Shown one piece after another: positions 23,909 to 31,586 of a stretch of DNA of 45,078 bases (its first letter is position 1; the number at the start of each line of letters is the position of its first letter). The stretch covers positions 1 through 45,078 of the forward strand of contig CAJUCE010000039.1 in the NCBI GenBank assembly GCA_910584865.1, given 5' to 3'. The notes beneath the pieces were generated by a model that was not told the origin of the DNA, did no database searches, and saw only the letters and a list, made by a program, of their open reading frames with translations. The position numbers and the translations under genes are program-made. This DNA comes from an uncultured Acetatifactor sp. GTDB taxonomy: Bacteria; Bacillota; Clostridia; Lachnospirales; Lachnospiraceae.

Positions 23909-25150
23909 TTAAAATAACTTCATCTGTTCAAAAACCTGTTCCAAAGACTTCTTTTTCTTATCTCCGGTTACTTCGGCATAAATATCCATGGTTGTCTGTA
24001 TGTCCTTATGCCCCATGATCGACTGGATGACTTTTATATTTACATCCGCTTCACACAGCCTCGCACAAAAGGTATGCCTTAAATGGTGACAAGAGAACTG
24101 TGGTAAAATAACCGCCTCTCGCTTTTCCTTTGCAGCCCTGACTTCCTCCATTGAGTTGTGGTTCTCAATCACTCGGCGCAAGTTCCTGTTAATCGACTCC
24201 GGTACATATAATTCACGGAATCTATTACAAAAGATAAAACCTGACATATCATCAACGGTAGATATGCAAAAAGTCCCTTCTTCCTCCTGCCTTGCCTTTT
24301 CTTCAATAAAAGCTGCATATACAGTATCAACCATTGGGATAACTCTTACCCCTGAATCAGTTTTCGGCATATTGATTACCCATTTATTTCCTGTCTTGTT
24401 TCTTCGGCCTGCGAAATAGAAAAGAGAATGATTTATATCAATCGTTCTGTTATTCATATCAATATCTTCCCATCTCAATCCGACCAGCTCACCGATTCTG
24501 CATCCTGTTCCAATCATTACCGTGAATAAAGGCTTCCACTTGTTATACTCCGGCATCTCGTCCAGATAGGATAAAAACTCTCTCTGTTGCTCCAATGTTA
24601 AAGCGTGTCTTACATAAGAACCTCCGCTTTGGGTTTTCTTATTCAACTGTTGAATAACACCATTGGCTGGGTTGGCTCGAATAATATTATCTCTCACCGC
24701 TATCTCAAGTGCAGGTCTAATCAATCTCTGAATATACTGGACAGTCCCTATGTGAAGCCCCAGATCGCAAATCAGATGATTGTAAAAAAACAGAATGTCG
24801 CTATACTTGATTTCCCCGATTTTCTTCCTGCCAAACTCATTCCGGATATACCTGTCATAGACTTCCAGATAATTCGCTCTGGTAGATACCCTTAGCTCAA
24901 TTTTGGTTGACATATAACGGTCAAACATGAAATTCAAATCGGCTACTCCTGCCGCATAGGAATCAATGCCATCTAACTGATCTTTCTTTAATTGTACCTC
25001 CTTTTCCCGAAGCGTTGGCAAGTCCTTCGCATAAATATATCTCCGCTTACCAAAAGGATCAGTATATGCGTACAGATACATCCCCTTTGAATCACTGTAT
25101 GATTCTCCTTTATGAAGCACTCTGCCTTTCTTGTCTTTTCGTGATGCCAT
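23909..25150 (-). CDS. int: Tyrosine integrase, Tn916-like
   Basis: A 413-residue site-specific recombinase. The N-terminal part (RKDKKGRVLHKGES then YLYAYTDPFGKRRYIYA) is the three-stranded arm-binding domain of Tn916-type integrases; a SAM-like core-binding domain follows (about 75-170). Catalytic residues: Arg in GCRIGELVGL, Lys after the beta-hairpin, HHLRH, His in GHKD and the nucleophile Tyr in DIYAEVT. Length matches Tn916 Int. The ATG after AGGAGG is chosen. It points to the element's left end, as expected, with the arm repeats just downstream. Confidence 0.93.
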   Translation of the reverse strand: MASRKDKKGRVLHKGESYSDSKGMYLYAYTDPFGKRRYIYAKDLPTLREKEVQLKKDQLDGIDSYAAGVADLNFMFDRYMSTKIELRVSTRANYLEVYDRYIRNEFGRKKIGEIKYSDILFFYNHLICDLGLHIGTVQYIQRLIRPALEIAVRDNIIRANPANGVIQQLNKKTQSGGSYVRHALTLEQQREFLSYLDEMPEYNKWKPLFTVMIGTGCRIGELVGLRWEDIDMNNRTIDINHSLFYFAGRRNKTGNKWVINMPKTDSGVRVIPMVDTVYAAFIEEKARQEEEGTFCISTVDDMSGFIFCNRFRELYVPESINRNLRRVIENHNSMEEVRAAKEKREAVILPQFSCHHLRHTFCARLCEADVNIKVIQSIMGHKDIQTTMDIYAEVTGDKKKKSLEQVFEQMKLF

Positions 25151-25186
25151 GCACATTCCTCCTTCCACTGCAAAGGAGAGAATCCA

Positions 25187-25360
25187 TTAGTGTTTTTTCT
25201 CATCCAAGATAATTGAAACACCTTTCTGCACCACCTCAGTAACAGTCATTTCAGAAGAATCCGCATATTTTTTTAATCTTTCATAGTCCTCCGGCTTCAT
25301 TCTAACGCTAACAACTTTTTCTTTGGTAACGTCAGCCTTCGGTCTTCCTGCTTTCGCCAT
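25187..25360 (-). CDS. Ribbon-helix-helix DNA-binding protein (CopG/Arc type)
   Basis: A 57-residue protein: AKAGRPKADVTKEK, then the beta-strand VVSVRMKPEDYERLKKYA and a second helix. This is the ribbon-helix-helix fold, which binds DNA palindromes as a dimer. The start follows GGAGGGATGCGCA. It lies 36 bases before the integrase gene and just downstream of a consensus promoter with a 19-bp palindrome in its spacer, so it is likely an autorepressor that controls integrase expression. Confidence 0.8.
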   Translation of the reverse strand: MAKAGRPKADVTKEKVVSVRMKPEDYERLKKYADSSEMTVTEVVQKGVSIILDEKKH

Positions 25361-25382
25361 TGCGCATCCCTCCTTAATGACC

Positions 25383-25411
25383 ATTATATTTTTGTCATAC
25401 AAAAATGTCAA
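25383..25411 (-). promoter_or_regulatory. Consensus sigma-A promoter of the RHH-integrase unit with operator-like palindrome
   Basis: TTGACA, 17 bases, TATAAT: a perfect consensus. The spacer and its edges form a perfect palindrome ATTTTTGT-CAT-ACAAAAAT (25388-25406). Such a strong promoter needs a repressor; the RHH protein encoded next is the obvious candidate. Confidence 0.8.
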
Positions 25412-25424
25412 GTAGAAATTTCAA

Positions 25425-25622
25425 TTATTGGACTTTGAAGCCTTCTAAATATCTTTCAAAGATTTCGCAGTTTACCAGTACCGTTTTCCCTGGCTTATAA
25501 AGTGCCTTCGCTTCTTTGGCCAGTTTCATAAAACTGGACTTACACATTCCATAATAGTCGGCTCCATCATCATATCGGCGAAACTTCTTCCACTCTTTTA
25601 CAATCGTCACTGTTTCACTCAT
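25425..25622 (-). CDS. DUF6462 family, excisionase-like protein
   Basis: A 65-residue protein with a winged-helix-like pattern: DDGADYYGMCKSSFMKLAK, then a basic loop and VNCEIFERYLEGF. This layout is that of Tn916 Xis-type recombination directionality factors and of DUF6462 proteins found next to integrases in clostridial elements. The start follows AAAGGAG. The stop lies just before the RHH/int promoter. It would bend DNA at the element end and favour excision; that is inference from family and place. Confidence 0.7.
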   Translation of the reverse strand: MSETVTIVKEWKKFRRYDDGADYYGMCKSSFMKLAKEAKALYKPGKTVLVNCEIFERYLEGFKVQ

Positions 25623-25651
25623 AGTTCTGCTCCTTTCGCTGTCCTTTGGCA

Positions 25652-26021
25652 TTATCTGCCAATAAGGATACATCTGCTTTCAGATGTACCCTTATTGACA
25701 GACAAATTTTCCAAAAAAACACATACAGGTGACAGCTCATTACACTGTCCACATCGGTATCGCACCGTCATTCTAAGTTGACCGGAAAATCCGGAAGTAT
25801 CATTATCAAAGATACGCTTCATTGCCTCATGTAACTGCTACACTTTTTGCCAGACATTCATCGCTCCCCGCCTTAACTTCAATATCAGATAACAATATTC
25901 CCTCGTATGCACTTCCACTTCAAAAATGGAAACAGGCTTCTCTTGGCGTGTCCGCATAGTGGCTCCACATATCCCACACGTCCCGTATGTATTTTGCATA
26001 TTCAATTTTCAAGGTACACAT
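25652..26021 (-). pseudogene. Broken small zinc-ribbon-type element gene (frameshift plus amber codon)
   Basis: Read together, two frames give one protein of about 122 residues: MCTLKIEYAKYIRDVWDM through YADTPREA, then after a one-base insertion VSIFEVEVHTREYCYLILKL, an in-frame TAG after NVWQKV, and QLHEAMKRIFDNDT through RCGQCNELSPVC to a TAA. The clean continuation across both lesions shows a recently inactivated gene. The paired cysteines suggest a metal site. The function is unknown. It lies between the HTH regulator and the excisionase-like gene. Confidence 0.65.
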
Positions 26022-26165
26022 GCCAACTTGCGTTGGCGGGCAGATGTCCTCTGCCTGTTTTGGATAAAATCATTTGCTGCACTTGTCAGCCCAAAAAGCA
26101 CATAAGCACTCACGTCTGCTATGAACATTCTGTAAAAGATTATGTGCTTTATAGGAATGACAAGT

Positions 26166-26495
26166 TCATACTTCCAGTTTATCAGGCCCGTATTTATGAA
26201 TTATCTGTAACAGAATTTTCTTTTGTACCCCTTCTGCCTGCTGGTACACATCACGCAAAGTTTTCAGTTCATCAGTGGAAAGGGTATTTATGTATGGCTT
26301 GTAACTTTCTTCTATGAAAATCCCACCTGCCCCGCCCTGCAACGTATAAATCGGATACCCCGGAGATAAAGCCTGAATATCTTTCCGTATCGTGCGGGTG
26401 GTAACACCAAATTCCTCTGCAAGCTCTCTTGCCGTTGTGTGCCGCCGGACTATCAGAATGTTAATAATTTCCATTCTGCGGTCAGACGTATTCAT
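26166..26495 (-). CDS. HTH-domain transcriptional regulator (HTH_11/DeoR-type)
   Basis: A 109-residue protein with an N-terminal winged helix-turn-helix (RRMEIINILIVRRHTTARE then FGVTTRTIRKDI, residues 5-45), then a GGAGGIFIEE wing and a short helical tail. It lacks the sugar-binding domain of true DeoR proteins. The start follows AAGGAGGTG. It is divergent from the mobilization operon, and direct repeats in the intergenic region could be its sites. It probably controls mobilization genes. Confidence 0.75.
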   Translation of the reverse strand: MNTSDRRMEIINILIVRRHTTARELAEEFGVTTRTIRKDIQALSPGYPIYTLQGGAGGIFIEESYKPYINTLSTDELKTLRDVYQQAEGVQKKILLQIIHKYGPDKLEV

Positions 26496-26536
26496 GCTTC
26501 ACCTCCTTCCATGAATAAGTCCCAATCTTAGTCTAC

Positions 26537-26561
26537 AAAACGTACCGGAATAAAACGTTCC
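26537..26561. repeat. Two direct repeats AAAACGTWCC upstream of the HTH gene
   Basis: AAAACGTACC and AAAACGTTCC start 15 bases apart, about 50 bases before the HTH start. A short palindrome ATTTTTACAAAAAT follows at about 26573-26586 and resembles the half-sites of the integrase promoter palindrome. Both could be regulator-binding sites. Confidence 0.4.
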
Positions 26562-26660
26562 TATACGCAAAAATATTTTTACAAAAATGTTCTGACTGTT
26601 TTGGTATCATCTTCATGCTGAAAGTAAAGCCAGTTTTTTGTTTTTGTACGGTATCTTTAG

Positions 26661-26689
26661 TTGACTTTCCCCCTGTCGCTTGTTAAAAT
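26661..26689 (+). promoter_or_regulatory. Predicted promoter ahead of the mobilization region
   Basis: TTGACT, 17 bases, TAAAAT. The transcript would begin near 26697 and run at once into the terminator hairpin at 26731-26788. Confidence 0.55.
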
Positions 26690-26730
26690 CTTTAGTGGAT
26701 AAAATCATATATTTCTTAAAACAAAACTCG

Positions 26731-26788
26731 AACTGCTATAAACCGATGCGGGGCAGCTATGCCCGGCCCTGGTTATAGCGGTTTTTTA
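26731..26788 (+). terminator. Attenuator-like terminator in the mob leader
   Basis: AACTGCTATAAACC pairs with GGTTATAGCGGTT, with an inner GGGCA/TGCCC stem, followed by TTTTTTATTT. About 35 bases from the predicted start site, so either a small RNA ends here or it attenuates the mobC-relaxase operon. Confidence 0.65.
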
Positions 26789-26812
26789 TTTGCCAGGGCT
26801 ATGCTCCGGTGA

Positions 26813-27030
26813 CCAGACAGCCGAAAGTCCGTCTGGGGAATGGACGGTAACGCCCTTATGTGTTGTGGGACACTCGCCGAAGCTCGTACAACACGCAAAC
26901 TCCCTGCGGGCAGTTTGCCAAAAATAGCAAGCACTGCCTATGGACGTCCATAGGCTTCGGTTTCCCCAAGTTTCTCCAAGTGGAAACTTGAGAAAACCGG
27001 CTTGCAGAGGGCATATCCCCCTGACCCCCT
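26813..27030 (+). other. Probable origin of transfer (oriT) region
   Basis: Six inverted repeats lie in series: CCAGAC/GTCTGG, GTGTTGT/ACAACAC, GCAAACT/AGTTTGC, the palindrome CTATGGACGTCCATAG, and a nested pair CGGTTT/AAACCG around CAAGTTTC/GAAACTTG (26958-26999). They are followed by GCATATCCCCCTGACCCCC, a pyrimidine-rich stretch of the kind seen at nic sites of MobP-type elements. Its place just upstream of mobC and the relaxase fits oriT. The nick position is a guess. Confidence 0.6.
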
Positions 27031-27156
27031 TTGCGCTCCAAAATCCCGGAATTTCCTCTGCGGAATTGCCGGATTTTTACGCTTGAAAAGCCCCGCCGCC
27101 GGATACGGCATATTGCAGAAATGAAACCATTTTTTAAGAAAGGAGCTTCCCAAACA

Positions 27157-27498
27157 ATGGAAAACAGAGAGCGCCAAAACCGCATGACCTTACGTCTGAG
27201 CGATGATGAACTTTACATACTGGAGCAGAAATTCAAATCCTCCAACATGAAAGACAAATCCGCTTTCCTGCGTCATTTAATCATCTATGGTTACGTCTAC
27301 GACGTTGACTATTCGGAGCTGCGTGAATATAACTCTGTGCTTGCAAAAATCGGGAATAACTTAAACCAGATTGCAAAGCGCATGAACGCAACAGGCAATG
27401 TATATGAAGCTGACGTAAAAGAAGTAAAGGAGCTGATGAACAAGGTATGGCATACACAAAAATCCATGCTATCACGTCAACCGTCAATAAAGCAGTAG
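27157..27498 (+). CDS. mobC: MobC-like relaxosome accessory protein
   Basis: A 113-residue protein: a basic N-terminus, an RHH-like strand MTLRLSDDELYILEQKF, a helix KDKSAFLRHLIIYG and the MobC motif LAKIGNNLNQIAKRMN. It helps the relaxase melt oriT. An ATG 12 codons upstream is also in frame; the one used has AAAGGAG upstream and matches usual length. Its end overlaps the relaxase gene by 52 bases, so the two are translationally coupled. Confidence 0.85.
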   Translation: MENRERQNRMTLRLSDDELYILEQKFKSSNMKDKSAFLRHLIIYGYVYDVDYSELREYNSVLAKIGNNLNQIAKRMNATGNVYEADVKEVKELMNKVWHTQKSMLSRQPSIKQ

Positions 27499-28847
27499 AT
27501 TATATCTGCAACCCGGAGAAAACAGACGACAGCATACTGATTTCTTCTTATGGCTGCAGCCCTGAAACAGCCGCCTATGATTTCAAGTTTGCGCTGTCAA
27601 AAACAAGCCAGTCCGATCCCAATAAAGCCTACCATTTGATACAGTCATTTTTTCCCGGCGAGGTTTCTTATAAGGAAGCCCACAAAATAGGGATAGAACT
27701 TGCCGACAAACTTTTAGAGGGGAAATACTCTTACATTGTCAGCACGCACATTGATAAAGGACACGTCCACAACCACATCATTTTCTGTGCCGCCGACAAC
27801 GTGAACCACAACAAATACCATGACTGCAAAAAGACCTATTACAATATCCGCCGCCTGAGTGACGACCTCTGCAAAGAGCATGAGTTGTCAGTCATTACTC
27901 CGGGAGAAAAGCGGGGCAAAACTTACAAAGAATGGCAGGCGGGCAAAAGCAATTCTTCATGGAAAGAAACACTCAAATCCGACATTGACGAAGCCATAAA
28001 AGCCTCCGCAACCTATGAGGACTGTATCGCACTGATTAGAGCAAAAGGCTATGAAGTCAAGGGCGAGGACTTCGGGGAAAAATCACACAAATTTATCTCC
28101 TTCCGCCCTCTGGACAGAGAGCGTTTTGTCCGGGGCAGCGTTAAGTCTTTGGGCGCTGAATACACCAAAGAACGGATAAAGGAACGCATCGAGGAAAAGG
28201 CGCTTGCAAAGGATAAGAAGCGTGTTCCATTCCCCACAAGGAAAAAGCCACTTGTCAAAGACTATTCAAAGAAAAATCTTATCGACACCACCGAGGATAA
28301 GTTCGCCGGAAGTCCTGGCTTGAAGCATTGGGCAGACATTCAAAACCTTAAAATTGCCGCCGCAAGCTACAGTCAGGCAGGTTCGATTGCGGAGCTTGAA
28401 AAACAGATTGCCGCCAAGTCCACACTGGCAAAAACAGCCCGCCAGAGCCTTGTGGAAACCGAGCATCAATTAAAGGATTTAGGGCAGGTCTTGAAATATG
28501 CCGAGCAGTATAAATCCAACCGCATCTATCATGTGCGCTACCAAAAATCAAAGGACAGGGACGCATATTTCCGGCGGCATGAAAGCGAACTGATTCTCCA
28601 TGACGGTGCAGAAAACATGCTGAAGCGTTATGGCATCAATCCGAAAACCCTTGACGTTGAAAAGCTCCGCAGCGATTACAATGCGCTTTATTCCAAAAAG
28701 CAGGCTTTACAGGCAACCTATAAATCTGCTGAGAAAGAAGCCGCTGATCTGAACCGGAAACTGGATAACCTCAACCAGTATCTTGCCCGCACTCCGGAAT
28801 CGCAAATTGTTGACAAAAAGCCAGACAAAAGCGCACAATCTCTCTAA
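27447..28847 (+). CDS. Relaxase/mobilization nuclease, MobP family
   Basis: A 466-residue conjugative relaxase. The catalytic tyrosine region lies near the N-terminus (DYICNPEKT), and the metal-binding three-His motif is STHIDKGHVHNHIIF near residue 100. A basic middle part and coiled-coil C-terminus (about 310-445) follow. It nicks oriT and pilots the strand to a recipient through a conjugation channel, which this element does not supply. It is intact and of usual length. A terminator lies right after it. Confidence 0.92.
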   Translation: MAYTKIHAITSTVNKAVDYICNPEKTDDSILISSYGCSPETAAYDFKFALSKTSQSDPNKAYHLIQSFFPGEVSYKEAHKIGIELADKLLEGKYSYIVSTHIDKGHVHNHIIFCAADNVNHNKYHDCKKTYYNIRRLSDDLCKEHELSVITPGEKRGKTYKEWQAGKSNSSWKETLKSDIDEAIKASATYEDCIALIRAKGYEVKGEDFGEKSHKFISFRPLDRERFVRGSVKSLGAEYTKERIKERIEEKALAKDKKRVPFPTRKKPLVKDYSKKNLIDTTEDKFAGSPGLKHWADIQNLKIAAASYSQAGSIAELEKQIAAKSTLAKTARQSLVETEHQLKDLGQVLKYAEQYKSNRIYHVRYQKSKDRDAYFRRHESELILHDGAENMLKRYGINPKTLDVEKLRSDYNALYSKKQALQATYKSAEKEAADLNRKLDNLNQYLARTPESQIVDKKPDKSAQSL

Positions 28848-28859
28848 ATTCGACATTAA

Positions 28860-28907
28860 AAAAGGTGTATCGTTTAGAAGCTGTCACTTCCTCACGATAC
28901 ACCTTTT
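28860..28907 (+). terminator. Terminator of the relaxase gene
   Basis: Perfect 14-bp stem (AAAAGGTGTATCGT/ACGATACACCTTTT) around a 20-base loop; the right arm ends in TTTT. Confidence 0.8.
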
Positions 28908-29207
28908 ATCATCTGGCAGTCCGCCTATACTTTTCTTTGTACGCTTTGGTACTTTTTTATTCCTTTTTATCATGATACTCTCCATTTGCATATCAAAACC
29001 ATTGACCGATTTTCATATCAATCAACAGTCTTTACCCACCTGATGCTCTTTAATATATTGAAAGGCATACTGCTTTCGCATACTTATATGAAACGCAGTA
29101 CACCTTTCAAAATATACTTTTCTATTGCTGTCTTATTTTCTCTTTACTTTTAGCGTTTTTCATATACCATTTCCATTGACGGCGATTGAACTATGATGAA
29201 ACATTAC
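28908..29207. other. Spacer between relaxase and cargo genes
   Basis: No gene recognised. AT-rich. It holds the nested hairpin at 29058-29110. No hemZ sequence or copy of the GTTGGA repeats is present, so this is not a clear right end of the element. Confidence 0.5.
29058..29110. repeat. Nested hairpin downstream of the relaxase terminator
   Basis: TTGAAAGG, CA, TACTGC and TTTC on the left pair with GAAA, GCAGTA, CA, CCTTTCAA on the right; only a CA/CA internal loop and one bulged C interrupt it. No T-tract follows directly on the plus strand. It could be a terminator for the minus-strand array or a replication or recombination structure. Confidence 0.5.
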
Positions 29208-29684
29208 TTAAAACCCAAGTCCCTGTTTTATCTTCTCCATAATTTCATTATCAAATTGATAGTTCATTTCTCTTAGTCCTATCGTAGCGCCTTTTTGGGG
29301 ATATATCCATAAAACTCCCATATCCCTTGCCGCCTGCTTTAAGGTATATTTATTCCCTGGTGTAGCCGCCACAAACAAGACATCTTTTATTTGTGAATAA
29401 GGCAGCCGTTTATTTTCCAGCACCAATCCCTTTTCATAAAAACGTGCTGCTCCATTCCCCCGTTTCTTCGGAACTTCTACGACCAGTTTCCCAAATTCTG
29501 CATCCGGCACACCATCTGCAAGATTTCCGCTCCACTCCAAAATACATTCTCCGCCATGTTTTCTCCGATGTTCTTCTGCCTTTTTTGCCCGGTTTGCACG
29601 TTCAGCATAGAATGATTTCAAATACCAAACGATAAGAGCGATTCCACCCACAACGAACAATATAACAATTAGTCCTGTTAGCAT
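29208..29684 (-). CDS. Membrane-anchored protein of unknown function
   Basis: A 158-residue protein with one N-terminal membrane segment (about 2-24), a basic stretch with many Arg/Lys, and a C-terminal soluble domain with strands ENKRLPYSQIKDVLFVA and GATIGLREMNY that looks PH-like. The start follows AAGGAG. It is the last gene of the one-strand array. Its layout (membrane anchor plus small beta domain) resembles the 43.7 kb gene but no close identity was seen. No function assigned. Confidence 0.65.
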   Translation of the reverse strand: MLTGLIVILFVVGGIALIVWYLKSFYAERANRAKKAEEHRRKHGGECILEWSGNLADGVPDAEFGKLVVEVPKKRGNGAARFYEKGLVLENKRLPYSQIKDVLFVAATPGNKYTLKQAARDMGVLWIYPQKGATIGLREMNYQFDNEIMEKIKQGLGF

Positions 29685-29713
29685 AATAAAATTTCTCCTT
29701 CGATTTTCTTGTT

Positions 29714-29845
29714 TCAAATTGATTGCTTATCTGTTTTTATCCTCTTAAAGATTACCACCATATCACAAATAAACGGCGGATCTGGGCCGCTTCCTTGCGG
29801 TTCACGCTCTTTCAATACATCTAAATATTTCTTTGCTGTTGTCAT
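29714..29845 (-). CDS. Small protein, 43 residues, unknown
   Basis: Begins MTTAKKYLDVLKE and has a Gly/Pro-rich middle (PQGSGPDPPF) and a basic tail. GGGAGGAC lies 5 bases before the ATG, which is good support for translation. It sits between two array genes with 29-34 base gaps. It could also be the N-terminal stump of a longer protein, because the Pro-rich end is abrupt. Confidence 0.5.
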   Translation of the reverse strand: MTTAKKYLDVLKEREPQGSGPDPPFICDMVVIFKRIKTDKQSI

Positions 29846-29879
29846 ACAGTCCTCCCTTTTGAAAATATCAGTTTTTATA

Positions 29880-30521
29880 TCATGGCTTCGATGAAATGAA
29901 ATACTCATCTTCCCAATAGCGGTAAAGGTCATATAATGACCTTTCCTCATGTTTCTTGCAGGATTTTATCATATTGACAAAAACAATCCGGCTTGGATCG
30001 AAATATTGTCTTTTACTTTTCAAACGAAGTATCACTGGCCTGTTAGCGGAAAACTCATTCTTTGGCTTCGTTCGATATCCCCAATATAAATAGGGATAAT
30101 TCTTAACTATCATTTCCCCAAGGTATATGGCAATATCCAAAGCAAGTGAAAGGGTTATATCTGTATATTTTGTACTTTCCTTCCGAATCTCATCCTCAAT
30201 CCATTGAGGGTACTTTGCCACTTGATACTCAATTTCTTTCCCGCTCATGGGAACCTGTTCAATCTTCGTTTCAAACCATTTCCATAACAAAACCAAAGAT
30301 TCCGGAGAAAAATTACCTATCCGGATTTCCGGAAAGTCTCCTTGTATGTACTCCCACAACAGTTCCAGACGATACGGAATTTCACTTTTAAACCACTTGA
30401 AATACTCCCCTGCCTGTTTCGGTGTCAGTTCAAAAAAAGCATAATTATCAAAAAGCTGCCTCGCCGCAATTTTATTGTGATTGGCAAAATCGAAAGGTGC
30501 CATCATCATAGAGTAGGCCAT
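29880..30521 (-). CDS. Array protein, APFDFA family, unanchored copy
   Basis: A 213-residue protein strongly similar over almost its whole length to the gene at 35199-36002: shared blocks are APFDFA, FDNYAFFELTPK, TLSLALDIAIYLGE, NYPYLYWGY, RPVILRLKSKR, MIKS and LYDLYRY. Unlike that copy it lacks the N-terminal membrane anchor. I do not know the family name. Like its paralogue it lies directly downstream of a SUKH gene. In this setting an immunity function is possible. Confidence 0.7.
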   Translation of the reverse strand: MAYSMMMAPFDFANHNKIAARQLFDNYAFFELTPKQAGEYFKWFKSEIPYRLELLWEYIQGDFPEIRIGNFSPESLVLLWKWFETKIEQVPMSGKEIEYQVAKYPQWIEDEIRKESTKYTDITLSLALDIAIYLGEMIVKNYPYLYWGYRTKPKNEFSANRPVILRLKSKRQYFDPSRIVFVNMIKSCKKHEERSLYDLYRYWEDEYFISSKP

Positions 30522-30690
30522 GGACAGTCATTCTCCTTTCATAAATATGAACCGGAATTTTTTCTCTCCTGGGCAGATAGAAGATGCCCCAAGTCTGCTG
30601 TCAAGGTATGTAGCCTGTCCTTTCGTGGTAGCAATATGAATGGACAATAATTTCGTGCCGCTCATAAGAAATGAGATCAGTCTTTTGTTC

Positions 30691-31575
30691 TCATGACGAA
30701 GTGCCACCTTTTTCCTGAAAGGACAATTTTATAATCTTTTCAATTTCTCTCAAGGCATCTGTTCCGGCGGGATTGACGGTCAACAGGGTCAGTGCAATGT
30801 CACCGTCCAGTAAGGTCAGTAAAGAATTTGAATCTTTGCTGATATACGCAGCTAAAATATATGTGTTCATCTCGACTAATTCCGTATGGTCAGAGAGCGG
30901 TATGAACATCTGTAGGATATCCTTTGCTTTTTCCTGTAAGTAAGCAGGATCACTGTGTAAGCTCTCACTTCTAAAATAGTAAGCAAAGCTATTAGATTCC
31001 TCGGCGGTTATCTCTGCCCATTCGCAAAGTGAGTGTACTGCCAAATACAGACAGTATGCATCTAATGAGTTACAGCATTTCGGAGATTTCACCATTTTGC
31101 ATGGAACAATATCAGGGCTTCCCATCTTATCCCAATATTGCAAATATGCTTGGGCTGCTCTTTTCCTGCCATTCTCGTCCCCGGCTTCATCGCAGGCATC
31201 AAATTCCTCTGCAAACACATAAGATTCGCCTTCTATATCATTTTCCTCCCAATAGTATAGCGCATTGGGTGAATCGTCCTTACATATCCCTATGATTACG
31301 TCAGATTCCGGAGAATCAAAAAAGCCGATACAACCATTGTCCCAATGCAACAATTCAAGTGGCCGGAGTTCGTAAGAATTTATAAGCAAATCACCCATCA
31401 TAATATATAATGTTCTGATTGGAGACGGCAATTTAAAATGCAGACGTTTCTCTACAGTCTGTACTTCTTCTTCTGAATAGCACCGTCTGTTTCCTATATA
31501 TTCTTGTCTGACAAAAGCCCGTAATGCCGTAAGTTCATTTCTTAAAGAATATATCTGATCTTCTTGTTGGTTCAT
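30691..31575 (-). CDS. SUKH (SMI1/KNR4)-like protein, paralogue 1
   Basis: A 294-residue cytoplasmic protein. The SUKH core reads CYSEEEVQTVEKRLHFKLP then PIRTLYIMMGDLL near residues 32-65, followed by LRPLELLHWDNGCIGFF. Family members are best known as immunity proteins that neutralise nuclease-type polymorphic toxins. The remaining about 200 residues are shared in layout with two paralogues at 36-37.9 kb. The start follows AGAGG. The APFDFA-family gene comes next, as it does after the paralogue at 36053. Confidence 0.7.
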   Translation of the reverse strand: MNQQEDQIYSLRNELTALRAFVRQEYIGNRRCYSEEEVQTVEKRLHFKLPSPIRTLYIMMGDLLINSYELRPLELLHWDNGCIGFFDSPESDVIIGICKDDSPNALYYWEENDIEGESYVFAEEFDACDEAGDENGRKRAAQAYLQYWDKMGSPDIVPCKMVKSPKCCNSLDAYCLYLAVHSLCEWAEITAEESNSFAYYFRSESLHSDPAYLQEKAKDILQMFIPLSDHTELVEMNTYILAAYISKDSNSLLTLLDGDIALTLLTVNPAGTDALREIEKIIKLSFQEKGGTSS

Positions 31576-31586
31576 TGCATATCCTC

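Larger units (their letters stand above)
23690..29207. mobile_element. Integrative mobilizable element, left end in hemZ; right end not seen
   Basis: Minimum extent. It holds, in order, arm-type repeats, a Tn916-like integrase, a ribbon-helix-helix protein, a DUF6462 excisionase-like protein, a broken gene, an HTH regulator, an oriT-like region, MobC and a relaxase. No coupling protein or type IV secretion genes are visible, so transfer would need a helper element. Because hemZ is not resumed in the window, the immunity-type array at 29.2-44.9 kb is probably part of the same element. Confidence 0.7.

Noticed and set aside
23690..29207. Full conjugative element
   Set aside because: No coupling protein, VirB4-type ATPase or other secretion genes are visible, so it is called mobilizable only.
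30522..30690. 45-codon frame MSGTKLLSIHIATTK between two array genes
   Set aside because: No ribosome binding site before its ATG and no supporting pattern; treated as intergenic.
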